In this document: in pieces, positions 39,109-48,243 of the stretch
How positions within the stretch are numbered: position 1 is the stretch's first letter
Layout: every line of letters starts with the position of its first letter
Assembly: GCF_001278845.1 (NCBI RefSeq)
Contig: NZ_CP012590.1
Coordinates: 806,001 to 870,000 of the forward strand
Source: Actinomyces sp. oral taxon 414
Lineage (GTDB): Bacteria > Actinomycetota > Actinomycetes > Actinomycetales > Actinomycetaceae
Length of the DNA stretch: 64,000 nucleotides
Direction of reading: 5' to 3'
Program-made: the position numbers and the translations under genes
The notes under the pieces: generated by a model
The model's input: only the letters and a program-made list of their open reading frames with translations
Told to the model about the DNA's origin: nothing
The model's database searches: none

Positions 39109-40194
39109 ATGAGCGACATCGCAACGACGCGCACGGCCCTGGCGCTGGCGGTCGGGGCGAACCTGCCCGTGCTGCTGTGGGGCGCACCGGGAACGGGCAA
39201 GACCTCCGCGGTCCTGGCGCTCGCGGCGCGGCTGGGCCTGCCGGTGGAGGTGGTCATCGGCTCGATCCGCGAGCCCAGCGACTTCTCGGGCCTGCCCGTC
39301 ATCCGCGACGAGGAGACCCGCTTCGCCCCGCCGCGGTGGGCCCGGCGGCTCGCCGCGGCCGGGTCGGGGCTGCTCTTCCTGGACGAGCTGACCACGGCGC
39401 CGCCGGCGGTGCAGGCCGCCATGCTCCGGGTGGTGCTCGAGCGCGCCGTCGGCGACCTCGCCCTGCCCCGGGAGGTCAGGATCGTCGCCGCCGCGAATCC
39501 GCCGGGCCTGGCCGCCGACGGCTGGGAGCTGTCGGCGCCCCTGGCCAACCGGCTCGTGCACCTGGACTGGCGCATTGCCGCCGCCGACGTGGCCGAGGGC
39601 TTCACCCGCGGTTTCACCGCCGACGACGGCCCGGTACGCGCCCCCGCCCCCGACCAGGTCGCCGCGGCGACGGCCCGGATCGGCGCGTTCCTGCGCGTCC
39701 GCCCCGAGCTGGTGCTCGCCGTGCCCGACTCGCCCGAACAGGCCGGCCGCGCCTGGCCCAGCCCGCGGACCTGGCAGATGGCGGCGCGCGCCCTCGCCGC
39801 CGCCGAGGCCAATGACGCCGACGCGGCGGTCGGGGCCGCGCTGGTCATGGGCGCGGTCGGCGAGGCCGCGGGCCTGGAGGCCCTGTCCTGGCTGCGCACC
39901 CTCGACCTGCCCGACCCCCGCGCACTGCTGGCCGACCCCGCGGCGCCGCTGCCGCGCAGGCCCGACCACCTGCACGCGCTGCTGGGCGCGGTCGTCGCCC
40001 ACGTCATCGCCGACGGGAGCGCCCCCGCATGGGAGCGGGCCTGGACCCTCATCGCCCGGGTCGCCCGCACGACGCCGGACGTGGCCGCCGCCTCGGCGCG
40101 CGACCTCGCCGCCGCCCGCCCGCCGGGCGCGCGCCTGCCCCCGGCCATGACCGAGCTCGTCCCCGTCCTGCGCTCGGCGGGACTCATGCCATGA
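39109..40194 (+). CDS. MoxR-type AAA+ ATPase
   Basis: This is a 361-residue AAA+ protein. Walker A is GAPGTGKTSA (residues about 26-35), Walker B LLFLDELTTAP, sensor 1 AAANPPG, and the sensor-2 region has SPRTWQMAARAL. MoxR ATPases act as chaperones for VWA partner proteins, and the next gene encodes one. GGAGG precedes the ATG. The stop overlaps the next start by ATGA. The target process is unknown. Confidence 0.9.
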   Translation: MSDIATTRTALALAVGANLPVLLWGAPGTGKTSAVLALAARLGLPVEVVIGSIREPSDFSGLPVIRDEETRFAPPRWARRLAAAGSGLLFLDELTTAPPAVQAAMLRVVLERAVGDLALPREVRIVAAANPPGLAADGWELSAPLANRLVHLDWRIAAADVAEGFTRGFTADDGPVRAPAPDQVAAATARIGAFLRVRPELVLAVPDSPEQAGRAWPSPRTWQMAARALAAAEANDADAAVGAALVMGAVGEAAGLEALSWLRTLDLPDPRALLADPAAPLPRRPDHLHALLGAVVAHVIADGSAPAWERAWTLIARVARTTPDVAAASARDLAAARPPGARLPPAMTELVPVLRSAGLMP

Positions 40195-41630
40195 TCGCCG
40201 CCCCGCCCCCCGCGGGCCCCGACCCGGGGGCGGAGCGCGCCCCGGCCCCCGCCCCCGACCTCGCCGAACAGGTGCTGGCCCGTTTCACTCAGGCCCGGCT
40301 GTGGGCGGCCGCCCGGGCACCGTACCTGGCCCGCGCGCTATTCGCGCTCCAACCGGTCCTCGTCGAGGCGCGTCTGGACGAGACCACCGGCGAGCCTGTC
40401 GCCGACCCGGCCCTGCGGGCCTTCCCGACCGACACCCGGTGGCGCGTCCACCTCGACCCCGGCACGGCCCTGACCACGCCGGTGGCCGAAATCGGCTGGT
40501 GGATGCTGCACCACATCGGCCACCTCGTCCGCCATCACGCGGTGCGCGCCCCGGCCCCGCCCCCGGGCCCGGCGGCGGGTCCGACGGTGCCCGCCGCGGG
40601 TCGGAGCGCGCCTTCGCGGGGCGCGGCGCCCGCCGCGGGGGCGCGAGAGGCGCCGCGCCCCTGGAACCTGGCCGCCGACGCCGAGGTCAACGACGACCTG
40701 GAGTCCATGGGGCTCACCACGCCCGTCGGAGTCGTCTCGCCCCGCGGCCTGGGCCTTCCCCCCGGACGACTGGCCGAGGAGTACCTGTCCCTCATCGAGG
40801 TCCTCGACGCCGCGCACCGCCGGGGCGGGCGCCCGCTCGCCGACCCCATTGACTGCGGCGGCGCCGTCGACGGCATCGACGACGCGCCCCCCGGCGCGGG
40901 AGAGCCCGCCCCCGGACTCGACGACACCGAACGCGACCTGCTCGAACTCGCCGTCGCCCGCGAGATCGAGACCCGTTCGGCCCGCCGTGCCACCATCCCC
41001 GGCGGATGGCGGCGCTGGGCGCAGGGGCGGCTGCACCCCGCCGTCGACTGGCGCGCCGAGCTCGGAGCCCTCCTGCGCCGCGGGGTGCGCCGGACGGCGG
41101 GCCGGGTGGACTTCACCTACGCCCGCCCCTCGCGCCGGAAGACCGGCGACGGGATCGTCATGCCCGCGATGGTCGGCCCGGACCCCGACGTCGCGCTCGT
41201 CGTCGACACCTCCGGCTCCATCACCCCGACCCTCCTGACCGGCTTCCTGACCGAGATCACGGCGATCCTCGCCCGCGCCGCCGGACCGCGGCGCCGTGTG
41301 CGCCTCATCTGCTGCGACCGGCGCGCCCACGGCGTCCAGACCGTCCGCCGCGCCCAGGACATCGAGCTGATCGGCGGTGGCGGCACCGACCAGCGCGAGG
41401 GCATCGGCGCCGCACTGGCCCTGCGACCCCGCCCCGACCTCATCCTCGTCCTGACCGACGGGCAGACCCCCTGGCCCGATCGGCGCCCGCCCGTGCCCGT
41501 GGTCATCGCCCTGGTCGAACCCGGCCCGGGCCTGCGGGCCGAGACCCCGCCGCCCGCATGGGCGCGCACCATCCCCCTGCCGGCGGGCCACCCGTCCGCC
41601 GGCGCCGCCGTCGCCAGGAGCAGGACATGA
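40191..41630 (+). CDS. VWA-like protein with metallopeptidase-like N-terminal domain (DUF2201 type)
   Basis: This is a 479-residue partner of the MoxR ATPase. The N-terminal part contains WWMLHHIGHLVRHH, reminiscent of the inactive or altered zinc-peptidase motif of this family, and AADAEVNDDLE. A low-complexity Pro/Ala stretch (residues about 120-155) interrupts it. The C-terminal VWA-like domain has the MIDAS start DVALVVDTSGSI and GGGGTDQREG. The start is at 40191 (ATGA overlap), not the longer upstream frame. Confidence 0.85.
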   Translation: MIAAPPPAGPDPGAERAPAPAPDLAEQVLARFTQARLWAAARAPYLARALFALQPVLVEARLDETTGEPVADPALRAFPTDTRWRVHLDPGTALTTPVAEIGWWMLHHIGHLVRHHAVRAPAPPPGPAAGPTVPAAGRSAPSRGAAPAAGAREAPRPWNLAADAEVNDDLESMGLTTPVGVVSPRGLGLPPGRLAEEYLSLIEVLDAAHRRGGRPLADPIDCGGAVDGIDDAPPGAGEPAPGLDDTERDLLELAVAREIETRSARRATIPGGWRRWAQGRLHPAVDWRAELGALLRRGVRRTAGRVDFTYARPSRRKTGDGIVMPAMVGPDPDVALVVDTSGSITPTLLTGFLTEITAILARAAGPRRRVRLICCDRRAHGVQTVRRAQDIELIGGGGTDQREGIGAALALRPRPDLILVLTDGQTPWPDRRPPVPVVIALVEPGPGLRAETPPPAWARTIPLPAGHPSAGAAVARSRT

Positions 41631-42400
41631 CCGCCGTCCCCGACGAGCCCGACCCGGGGCCCGAGCCCCTCCACGAGTGGACCGCCGCCGGATTCGACGT
41701 CGGGCGGGCGCGCCGCTGGATCGGCGCCGGCTTCCCCCTGGACGCGGCGCTGCGATGGCGCGCCGGTGGCGTCCACGCCCCCGCCGACGCCTCCGCCTGG
41801 CGCGCGGCGGGAGTGAGCCCGCACGCCGTACTGCCCATGCTGCGCGCCGGAATGACGCCCCGCGACGCCGTGCAGTGGCACGAGCTCGGCTACAGCCACG
41901 CCGAGGCGGCCGACCGGCACCTCGCCGGGGAGCGGCCCCACCCCCGCAGATGGTGGTGGACCCTGCTGCGCCGTCGGGCCCGCCGCCCCGACGCCCTGGC
42001 CGACGACGAGGCCGACGCCATGCGCGAGCTGCTCGCCTCCGGCGTCGGCGCCGCCACCGCCCGCGCCTACCTCGACGCGGGATGGCGCCGCGGCGAGGGG
42101 GCGCCCGCCTGGGCCGCGACCGGGATCGACCCCGCCCGGGCCGCCGCCTGGCGCGCTCTCGGCCTGCGGCCCGCGGAGGCGGCCGCGCTCGCGGCGGGCG
42201 GGGCCGACGCCTTCGACGTCCTGCGGCGGTGGTGGGACGCGGGCGTGCCGCGCGAGGAGGCGGCCTCCTGGCTCGTCGCCGGTTTCACCCCCGATGAGGC
42301 CCTGCGGGCCCGGACGGACGGTGCGACGGCCGAGCGGGCCGCCGTGCTCAGGGCGCTCGGCGGGGGGATCGGGCCCGCGAGCGCCGGCCCCGACCGGTGA
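41627..42400 (+). CDS. helical-repeat protein of unknown function, third MoxR-operon member
   Basis: This is a 257-residue protein made of repeated short helical units of the form (W/A)xxAGF-xPxxAxxWRxAG, for example ARRWIGAGFPLDAALRWRAG and ARAYLDAGWRRGEGAPAWAATG. Six to eight such units are recognisable, with a basic break (RRWWWTLLRRRARR) in the middle. It has no membrane segment or catalytic motif. ATGA overlap with the VWA gene indicates they work together. I do not recognise a named family. Confidence 0.8.
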   Translation: MTAVPDEPDPGPEPLHEWTAAGFDVGRARRWIGAGFPLDAALRWRAGGVHAPADASAWRAAGVSPHAVLPMLRAGMTPRDAVQWHELGYSHAEAADRHLAGERPHPRRWWWTLLRRRARRPDALADDEADAMRELLASGVGAATARAYLDAGWRRGEGAPAWAATGIDPARAAAWRALGLRPAEAAALAAGGADAFDVLRRWWDAGVPREEAASWLVAGFTPDEALRARTDGATAERAAVLRALGGGIGPASAGPDR

Positions 42401-42462
42401 GGCGGGCCCGGCCCGGGACGCGGGTCCGACCTGGGCCGTGAGCCCGACCCGGGCCACGGGGT

Positions 42463-43482
42463 TCAGGACGGGGGCGCGCCCCGGAACTCACGGATCGCCC
42501 GGATGTAGCCGCGCGGATCGTCGCGGTGGATGACGTGGTTGGCCTTGAAGTGCCGGACCCGGGTGCGGGGCGCCAGCTCCAGGACGTGGGTGACGTCGTC
42601 GTCATCGAGGGCGCCGACCAGGCCGTAGGGCTCGATCCGCATCCAATTGGCGTGCATGAGCAGGATCGGGGCCCGGGCGGCGCGCAGGGCCGCGGCGTGC
42701 GAGAAGTCGCCGTACATGCGCCCGTCGACGAAGGCGCGGGCGAAGTCGGGGTCGAACATGGACAGGGAGCGGAAGAACTCCCCGAAGACCGCAGGGGCCC
42801 ACCATGCCTGGAAGCCCGAGGGCTCGCCGGGATGGCGGCGCTCCCAGCGCCGCACGCCGGGGTCGATGAGGCGGTCGATGACCCAGTCGGGGAAGCGCTT
42901 GGTGCGCCGGGGCGAGACGGGGAGCTCCTGGCCGCGGAAGTAGTCGGCCAGGCGGCGGTCGGGGGCGCCGAGCACCTTCGCCGCGTGGGCGAGACCGTTG
43001 TAGACGAAGCGGTCGCGGTCCCGGAAGCGGGGCCATTCCACGGAGAAGACGGGGGCGTCCTCCAGGACGACGGCGCTGACGGCCTCCGGGTGGCGCGCCG
43101 CGAGCCACAGGGCGAAGATGCCGCCGGAGGAATTGCCCGCGACCAGGGCCGGGCGCTCCACCGCCGCGGCCAGGAGGGCGGCGAGGTGGGTGCCGACGGC
43201 GTCCCAGGTGTAGCGCCCCGGTGTCCAGCTGGAGGCCCCGTGCCCGGTGACGTCCACGGCCAGGACCTCGAAGTCGCGGCTGAGTTCGGTGGCGACCCGG
43301 GCGTAGGTGAGCCAGGTGCCCATCTGGGCGGGGATGAGGAGGAGGGGTTCGCCGTGGGCGGGACCTCGGACGTAGCTGAGGGTCACGTCGTCGGCGACCC
43401 GGGCGAGGTGCTGCGCGAAGCCCCTCTTCGCGAGCGCCGGTGGGAGCGGGTCGTGCCGTCCCTCGAAGGGGTTGCTCAACAT
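42463..43482 (-). CDS. alpha/beta hydrolase
   Basis: This is a cytoplasmic serine hydrolase of 339 residues. The nucleophile elbow is AGNSSGG, the HG region DVTGHGAS, and the catalytic His lies in ANHVIHRDD near the end. The start at 43482 is preferred: GATAGT lies 6 bases before it, and a longer reading from 43539 would overlap the divergent marR-like start. The divergent MarR gene is the likely regulator. Substrate unknown. Confidence 0.85.
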   Translation of the reverse strand: MLSNPFEGRHDPLPPALAKRGFAQHLARVADDVTLSYVRGPAHGEPLLLIPAQMGTWLTYARVATELSRDFEVLAVDVTGHGASSWTPGRYTWDAVGTHLAALLAAAVERPALVAGNSSGGIFALWLAARHPEAVSAVVLEDAPVFSVEWPRFRDRDRFVYNGLAHAAKVLGAPDRRLADYFRGQELPVSPRRTKRFPDWVIDRLIDPGVRRWERRHPGEPSGFQAWWAPAVFGEFFRSLSMFDPDFARAFVDGRMYGDFSHAAALRAARAPILLMHANWMRIEPYGLVGALDDDDVTHVLELAPRTRVRHFKANHVIHRDDPRGYIRAIREFRGAPPS

Positions 43483-43484
43483 GA

Positions 43485-43497
43485 TGGGACTATCCCA
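43485..43497. promoter_or_regulatory. palindrome between hydrolase and MarR genes
   Basis: TGGGACTATCCCA has perfect 5-bp arms and overlaps the -10 of the leftward hydrolase promoter. It is a plausible MarR-type operator in the 55-base divergent gap. Confidence 0.45.
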
Positions 43498-43537
43498 CGA
43501 ATTATTCGCGCCCAGCAAGTCCCGATAGACTCCCTCC

Positions 43538-44011
43538 ATGGGAGACGCCCCCGACGATCAAGGCCTTCCGCCGGCGCTGGCGGACAGCACCGCGTATCTG
43601 CTCACGCGCGCCGTGCGCATCTCCGCACGCCTGGCTCACAACGAGTTCGGCCGCGAGCCGCTGCGCTTCGCGCACTACACGACCCTGTGCTGGGTGGAGC
43701 ACCTCGGCCCCTGCTCCCAGATCGAACTCGCCACCGCCATGGGGATCGACCCCAGCGACCTGGTGACGGTCCTCCAGGCGCTCGAGGCCGAGGGGGCGCT
43801 GCGCCGGAGCGTCGATGCGGCGGACCGCAGGCGCCGGATCCTGGACGTCACGGACGACGGCCGCCGGTGGCTGTGGCGCCGTCGCGAGCAGGCGCGGCGC
43901 TACGACGAGGCGCTATGCGCCGGCACGCAGGACGGGGGAGCGGCCCTGCGCGCCCAACTCGGGCTCATCGCCCATCCGGCGGGCGCGCCGACCCTTCCCG
44001 AAGGCGGGTGA
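43538..44011 (+). CDS. MarR-family transcriptional regulator
   Basis: This is a 157-residue winged-helix regulator. The recognition region is CSQIELATAMGIDPSDLVTVLQALEAEGAL and the wing carries DAADRRRRI. TAGACT (43526-43531) stands 6 bases before the ATG, so the message is probably leaderless. It is divergent from the hydrolase. Confidence 0.9.
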   Translation: MGDAPDDQGLPPALADSTAYLLTRAVRISARLAHNEFGREPLRFAHYTTLCWVEHLGPCSQIELATAMGIDPSDLVTVLQALEAEGALRRSVDAADRRRRILDVTDDGRRWLWRRREQARRYDEALCAGTQDGGAALRAQLGLIAHPAGAPTLPEGG

Positions 44012-44079
44012 CGGCCGGGCCCTGTGACGCGGTGCGAGCCGGACGCCGTACTCGGAATCACAGTCGCCCGGCCACTATG

Positions 44080-44150
44080 GCGAACGCGCAGGTTTCCAGT
44101 CGAACGCGTACCTCTCTCCTGCGCGTTCGACTGGAAACCTACGCGCTCGC
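44080..44150. repeat. 31-bp inverted repeat (hairpin)
   Basis: The arms at 44080-44110 and 44120-44150 differ at only three positions and share a perfect core around GGTTTCCAGTCGAACGCG. The loop is CCTCTCTCC. It lies in a gene-free stretch (44012-44319) after the MarR gene. It could serve as a terminator, though it is far longer than one needs to be. Nothing else is seen in this stretch. Confidence 0.8.
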
Positions 44151-44319
44151 GGCCTGACGGGTGGTCTCGGGCCGGGCTGGTTCCTGATGCCAACGATCCG
44201 GGGGCCTGCTGATGCGTCGGTGTCGATCAAGTCGTCGACCGATCAGGGCGCGGAGTGGAAGTCGGCGCTGTCGCGGACTGCGGCGCCAATCGCCCAGCGG
44301 AGTTCGGGTGCCTGGCGCG

Positions 44320-44396
44320 TGGGGTGGCTGACGGGGCTTGAACCCGCGACCTCTTGGATCACAACCAAGCGCTCTGCCTACTGAGCTACAGCCACC
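44320..44396 (-). tRNA. tRNA-His (GTG)
   Basis: The cloverleaf reads GGTGGCTG...CAGCCACC with the extra 5' G (G-1) typical of tRNA-His, anticodon GTG in TTGTGAT, T-loop GTTCAAGC, and encoded CCA at the 3' end. Its place next to orn is common in Actinobacteria. Confidence 0.95.
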
Positions 44397-44454
44397 AAGC
44401 CGGTACTTTATCGGCTTCGCGTCGGTCGGGCCAACCCGTGCGCCGTGCACTGCG

Positions 44455-45213
44455 TCACGCGCCGGACGGCCCGGCGTCGGCGTCGGGACCGGGACGGTCT
44501 CCGACGTCGGGGCGCGGCGGAATCGGGCCACGGCCGGCGTCCTCGGCGGGCCCCGCCTGCGGGCCCGAGTGTCCGGTCCCCGGGAGGAGGGTCTGTGTGG
44601 GGTGGGCGGCGACCTCCTCCGCCGCGGCCCGGCATTCCTCCGACGTCGGCCCCTCCCCGGCGGGGAAGAGCACGGCCCGGTAGTAGCGCAGTTCGTCAAT
44701 GGACTCCAGGATGTCGGCCAGGGCGCGGTGCCCGCCGCGCTTGTCCGGGGACTGGAAGTAGGCGCGCGGGTACCAGCGCTTGGCCAGCTCCTTGAGGGAG
44801 GACACATCCACGATCCGGTAGTGCAGGTGGCCGATGAGCTCGGGCATGTCCCGGGCGAGGAAGGCCTTGTCGGTGCCCACCGAGTTGCCCGCCAGCTGGG
44901 CGGTGCCGGGTTCGGGCACGAGGGAGCGCACATGGTCCAGGACGACTCTCTGGGCCTGCGGCATGGACAGGCCGCCGGCGAGTTCGTCGAGCAGCCCCGA
45001 GGCGGTGTGCATCTCGCGCACGAAGTCGCTCATGCGCTCCAGCGCCTCCGCCGGCGGCCTGATGAGCACGTCGACGCCCCCGCCCAGCGGGCGCAGCTCG
45101 TAGTCGGTGACCACGACGGCGACCTCGATGAGCGCGTCGGCGCTCAGGTCCAGGCCGGTCATCTCGCAGTCGATCCACACCAGGGGGTCGGAGGTCGTCA
45201 TCTGCTTGCTCAC
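44455..45213 (-). CDS. orn: oligoribonuclease
   Basis: This is the 3'-5' exonuclease that degrades 2-5-nt RNA and linear dinucleotides such as pGpG. DEDDh residues are in WIDCEMTGLDL, GNSVGTDKAFLARDMPEL and KRGGHRALADILESIDEL. At 252 residues it is longer than usual (about 200) because of a 55-residue Pro/Gly/Asp-rich tail. The GTG start is 7 bases after TAGACT (minus strand, 45226-45221) and has no Shine-Dalgarno, so it is likely leaderless. Confidence 0.94.
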   Translation of the reverse strand: MSKQMTTSDPLVWIDCEMTGLDLSADALIEVAVVVTDYELRPLGGGVDVLIRPPAEALERMSDFVREMHTASGLLDELAGGLSMPQAQRVVLDHVRSLVPEPGTAQLAGNSVGTDKAFLARDMPELIGHLHYRIVDVSSLKELAKRWYPRAYFQSPDKRGGHRALADILESIDELRYYRAVLFPAGEGPTSEECRAAAEEVAAHPTQTLLPGTGHSGPQAGPAEDAGRGPIPPRPDVGDRPGPDADAGPSGA

Positions 45214-45250
45214 GGGCGGGAGTCTAGCCCCGGGCCGGCGTCGAGGCGGC

Positions 45251-47908
45251 TCAGCGCCGTCCGCGGCGGGCCAGGCCGATGAAGCAGACCAGCAGGCACG
45301 CCACGCCCAGGACCACGAGCATCCCCAGGTTCCACAGCCACTGCCCGGTGGTGTGGGCCCACAGCGCGTCCTCGCGGTAGGGGACGATCTTGTTCATGTC
45401 GAGCGTCGAGGCGGCCAGCGCGTAGCCCCAGCGGGCCGGCATGAACCAGGACAGCTGCTCGAAGACCTGGCGCCCGACCAGCGGGATGACGCCGCCGGCC
45501 AGTACGAGCTGGCCCATGATGGTGACCACCAGCACCGGCATGACCTGCTCGGAGGAGGACACGTAGGCGGACACGGCCAGGCCCAGCAGGCCGCAGGTGA
45601 AGGCCGTCGCCCAGCAGCAGAAGGTCAGCTCCAGGGCGGGACCGCCCAGCAGTACCGCGTCCGTCGGCCCGTCGTTGAGGGCCAGGGCCACCCCCACCAT
45701 GAGGGCGGACTGCACCGTCACCAGCACCGCCAGCACAATGGTCTTGGCGATCAGGTAGGACCCGCTCCGCAGGCCCACCGCCTTCTCCCGCAGGAAGATG
45801 TCGCGCTCGTCAACCAGCTCGCGAATGGTGGCCGACATGCCGGAGAAGGCCGCGCCGGTGATGAGGATAATGAGCAGGGTGAGCGCCTGGGTGGAGTACG
45901 CCGGTTGGGGGTTCTCCGGCGTGGGCGTGTAATCGGGCACCGAGAAGCCCCACTTGCCCTCGATGGCCTTGGTGAGCACGCCCATAATGAGGGGCAGCAC
46001 GAGCATGAAGATCAGGTTGGGCGGGTTGGCCAGGATGAGCCTGAAGTGCCGGCGCACGAGGGTGGAGACCTGGCGCACACCCGACTGCTGGGGCTTGCGG
46101 TTCTGGTCCAGGTCCGCCGTCGAGGAGCGCACCTTCTGCCCACCCGAGCGGCGCGTGCTGGACACCGTGTGCTCCAGGACCTGGCGCAGTTCGGGGGTGT
46201 GGTTGCGGATGAGGGCGTAGACGTCGGCGAAGCCGGTGATCTCGGTGGGGTCGGCGAAGCCGCCCGACGGCGCCTGGGTGATGAGGCGCCCGCCCTGGTA
46301 GATGTCCGCCAGGCGCTGCTCGAAGTAGCCGATGACGTCGCGCGGGGGCCCGAAGTACACGGGCTTGCCGCCGGCGGCGAGGATGAGGACCTTGTCGGCC
46401 CGGTCGATGTGGTTCTCATTGTGGGTGACCACCATGACGGTGCGCCCCGAGTCCGAGCCGCGCGTGCCGTGGGCGAGCTTGGCCAGCAGGTCCATGACGT
46501 CGCGGTCGAGCTGGGGGTCCAGGCCGGAGGTGGGCTCGTCGAGGAACAGCAGCCCGGGCTTGGTCAGCAGCTCGATGGCGGTGGACACGCGCTTGCGCTG
46601 GCCGCCCGAGAGCTTCTTGACGCGCTTGGACACGTGCTCGGTCAGGTCCAGGTCCTCCAGGACCTCGGCGATGCGCTCGTTCCGCTCCTTCTTGGACACG
46701 TCCTTGGCGAAGCGCAGCTCGGCGGCGTACTGGAGGGTCTGGCGCACGGTGAGATCGGCGTGGACGACGTCGTTCTGAGGGACCACGCCGATCATATTGC
46801 GCAGCACCTCGTAGTGCTCGTACACGTCCATGCCGTTGAACAGGACCTGGCCCTTCTGGGCCTTCTGCTCGCCGGTCAGGGCCTTGAGCAGGGTGGACTT
46901 GCCGGCCCCGGAGGGGCCGACGACGGCGAGCAACTCGTTGCCGGGCAGGGCGAAGGAGATGCCGTCCAGGAGGGTGAGCCGGCCGTCGTTGACGGAGAAG
47001 GTCAGGTCCCGGGCCACCAGCTCGCCGCCGCGCGCCTGGAGCTTGAGCAGCCCGTCGGGGTTGACCTCGACGAAGTGCCCGCCCATGCCGATGACGGTGG
47101 GCCTGGTCACCAGGACGTGGGGCACGCGCCGGCCGCCCACGTAGATGCCGTTGGTGGAATTGTTGTCGACGACGAGCAGGCCCTGCGGGGTCATCTCGAC
47201 GCGGGCGTGGCGGCCCGACACCGCGGGGTCGGGGATGACCAGGGCGTTGTCGGGGTAGCGGCCGATCGTCCCCGGGCGGGTCAGGCGCACCCCGGAGATC
47301 GTGCGGCGCTGGCCCACGGGCGCCGTCGGGTCGAGGAGGTCCTCGGGCGACCCCGAGGCGGGGGCGGCCGAGGACGCCGAGGCCTGGCCGGCGTGGACCA
47401 CTATTGTGCGCCCGGAGAGCGGGTCGGGCGAGGGCTGCGCCGGGGCCGGGCCGGCGGGACGGGGTCCGGGCGCCGGCCTCCCGGCGGCGGAGGGCGCGGA
47501 GGGGGCGGAGCCCGGTCCGGTCGGGCCCCACCCCGTTGCTCCGACTGCGCCGGCCGCGCCGGCGGGGGCGGTCGGGCCGGTCCCGGCGGGGCCGACTGGC
47601 TGCGGGACGAAGAGGAACGTCGGCCCGGAGGCGTTGGACAACTGCACCCGCACCGGGCGCGTGACCGGCACCGGTCCGGAGTTCGGGGCGCCGTCGACCA
47701 GCATGCCGTTGGTGTGCGAGACGAGGTGGATCTGCCAGCCCTGCGGCGTCGGCACGACCCGCAGATGGGTGCCCGAGACGATGGAGGAGTTCTCCACCAC
47801 GATCCCCGAACTGGGGTGACGGCCCACCGTGAACTCCTGGGTGAAGACGCGGGGGGGCTGGTCGGCGGGGGCGTTGCCGGATCGTACTGCGAGCGCTATG
47901 GGGGTCAC
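45251..47908 (-). CDS. FHA-domain ABC transporter (ATPase-permease fusion, Rv1747-like)
   Basis: This is an exporter of 885 residues. Two FHA domains come first (TVGRHPSSGIVV with SGTHLRV; TIGRYPDNALVI with SGRHARV and NNSTNGIYV), linked by a Pro/Ala-rich stretch. The ATPase follows with GPSGAGKST, LSGGQRKR and LFLDEPTSGLD, then a six-helix ABC-2 permease. The plan matches mycobacterial Rv1747, which is controlled by Ser/Thr-kinase phosphorylation through its FHA domains. The cargo is probably a lipid or glycolipid (family inference). Confidence 0.93.
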   Translation of the reverse strand: MTPIALAVRSGNAPADQPPRVFTQEFTVGRHPSSGIVVENSSIVSGTHLRVVPTPQGWQIHLVSHTNGMLVDGAPNSGPVPVTRPVRVQLSNASGPTFLFVPQPVGPAGTGPTAPAGAAGAVGATGWGPTGPGSAPSAPSAAGRPAPGPRPAGPAPAQPSPDPLSGRTIVVHAGQASASSAAPASGSPEDLLDPTAPVGQRRTISGVRLTRPGTIGRYPDNALVIPDPAVSGRHARVEMTPQGLLVVDNNSTNGIYVGGRRVPHVLVTRPTVIGMGGHFVEVNPDGLLKLQARGGELVARDLTFSVNDGRLTLLDGISFALPGNELLAVVGPSGAGKSTLLKALTGEQKAQKGQVLFNGMDVYEHYEVLRNMIGVVPQNDVVHADLTVRQTLQYAAELRFAKDVSKKERNERIAEVLEDLDLTEHVSKRVKKLSGGQRKRVSTAIELLTKPGLLFLDEPTSGLDPQLDRDVMDLLAKLAHGTRGSDSGRTVMVVTHNENHIDRADKVLILAAGGKPVYFGPPRDVIGYFEQRLADIYQGGRLITQAPSGGFADPTEITGFADVYALIRNHTPELRQVLEHTVSSTRRSGGQKVRSSTADLDQNRKPQQSGVRQVSTLVRRHFRLILANPPNLIFMLVLPLIMGVLTKAIEGKWGFSVPDYTPTPENPQPAYSTQALTLLIILITGAAFSGMSATIRELVDERDIFLREKAVGLRSGSYLIAKTIVLAVLVTVQSALMVGVALALNDGPTDAVLLGGPALELTFCCWATAFTCGLLGLAVSAYVSSSEQVMPVLVVTIMGQLVLAGGVIPLVGRQVFEQLSWFMPARWGYALAASTLDMNKIVPYREDALWAHTTGQWLWNLGMLVVLGVACLLVCFIGLARRGRR

Positions 47909-48093
47909 GGCGGTCCTTCCTGTGACGGGCGGCGATCGGCCAGGGGATGCTGGCGGTCACGATACCGGTGTCGGAGGCGTAGCAGTCAGTCGCCGGCCGA
48001 TCGGGTGATGGGGAGTGCGATCCGTGCGCCCGCGTCCGGGTCCGGCCCGGTATTGGTATCGTGCCCCATACGGCCACCATCCGGCGGCCGTGC

Positions 48094-48166
48094 GCCTCCG
48101 TAGCTCAATGGATAGAGCATCGGCCTTCTAATCCGCAGGTTGCCGGTTCGAGTCCGGCCGGGGGCA
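48094..48166 (+). tRNA. tRNA-Arg (TCT)
   Basis: The acceptor stem GCCTCCG/CGGGGGC and T-arm GCCGGTTCGAGTCCGGC pair well; anticodon TCT is in CTTCTAA. CCA is not encoded. By my folding the anticodon stem has mismatches at positions 27-43 (U-C) and 31-39 (C-U). It lies in the divergent gap between the FHA exporter and the GTPase pair. Confidence 0.9.
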
Positions 48167-48243
48167 CCGGCGGCCCCAATACTGCGGAATCGTTGCGACG
48201 TCAATACGTGATTCGGTCGCATCGCGCCCCTAAGGTTGGACCC

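Noticed and set aside
48061..48243. N-terminal extension of the first GTPase through the tRNA-Arg gene
   Set aside because: The extra 61 codons are translated tRNA sequence; the start at 48244 follows a well-placed -10 box.
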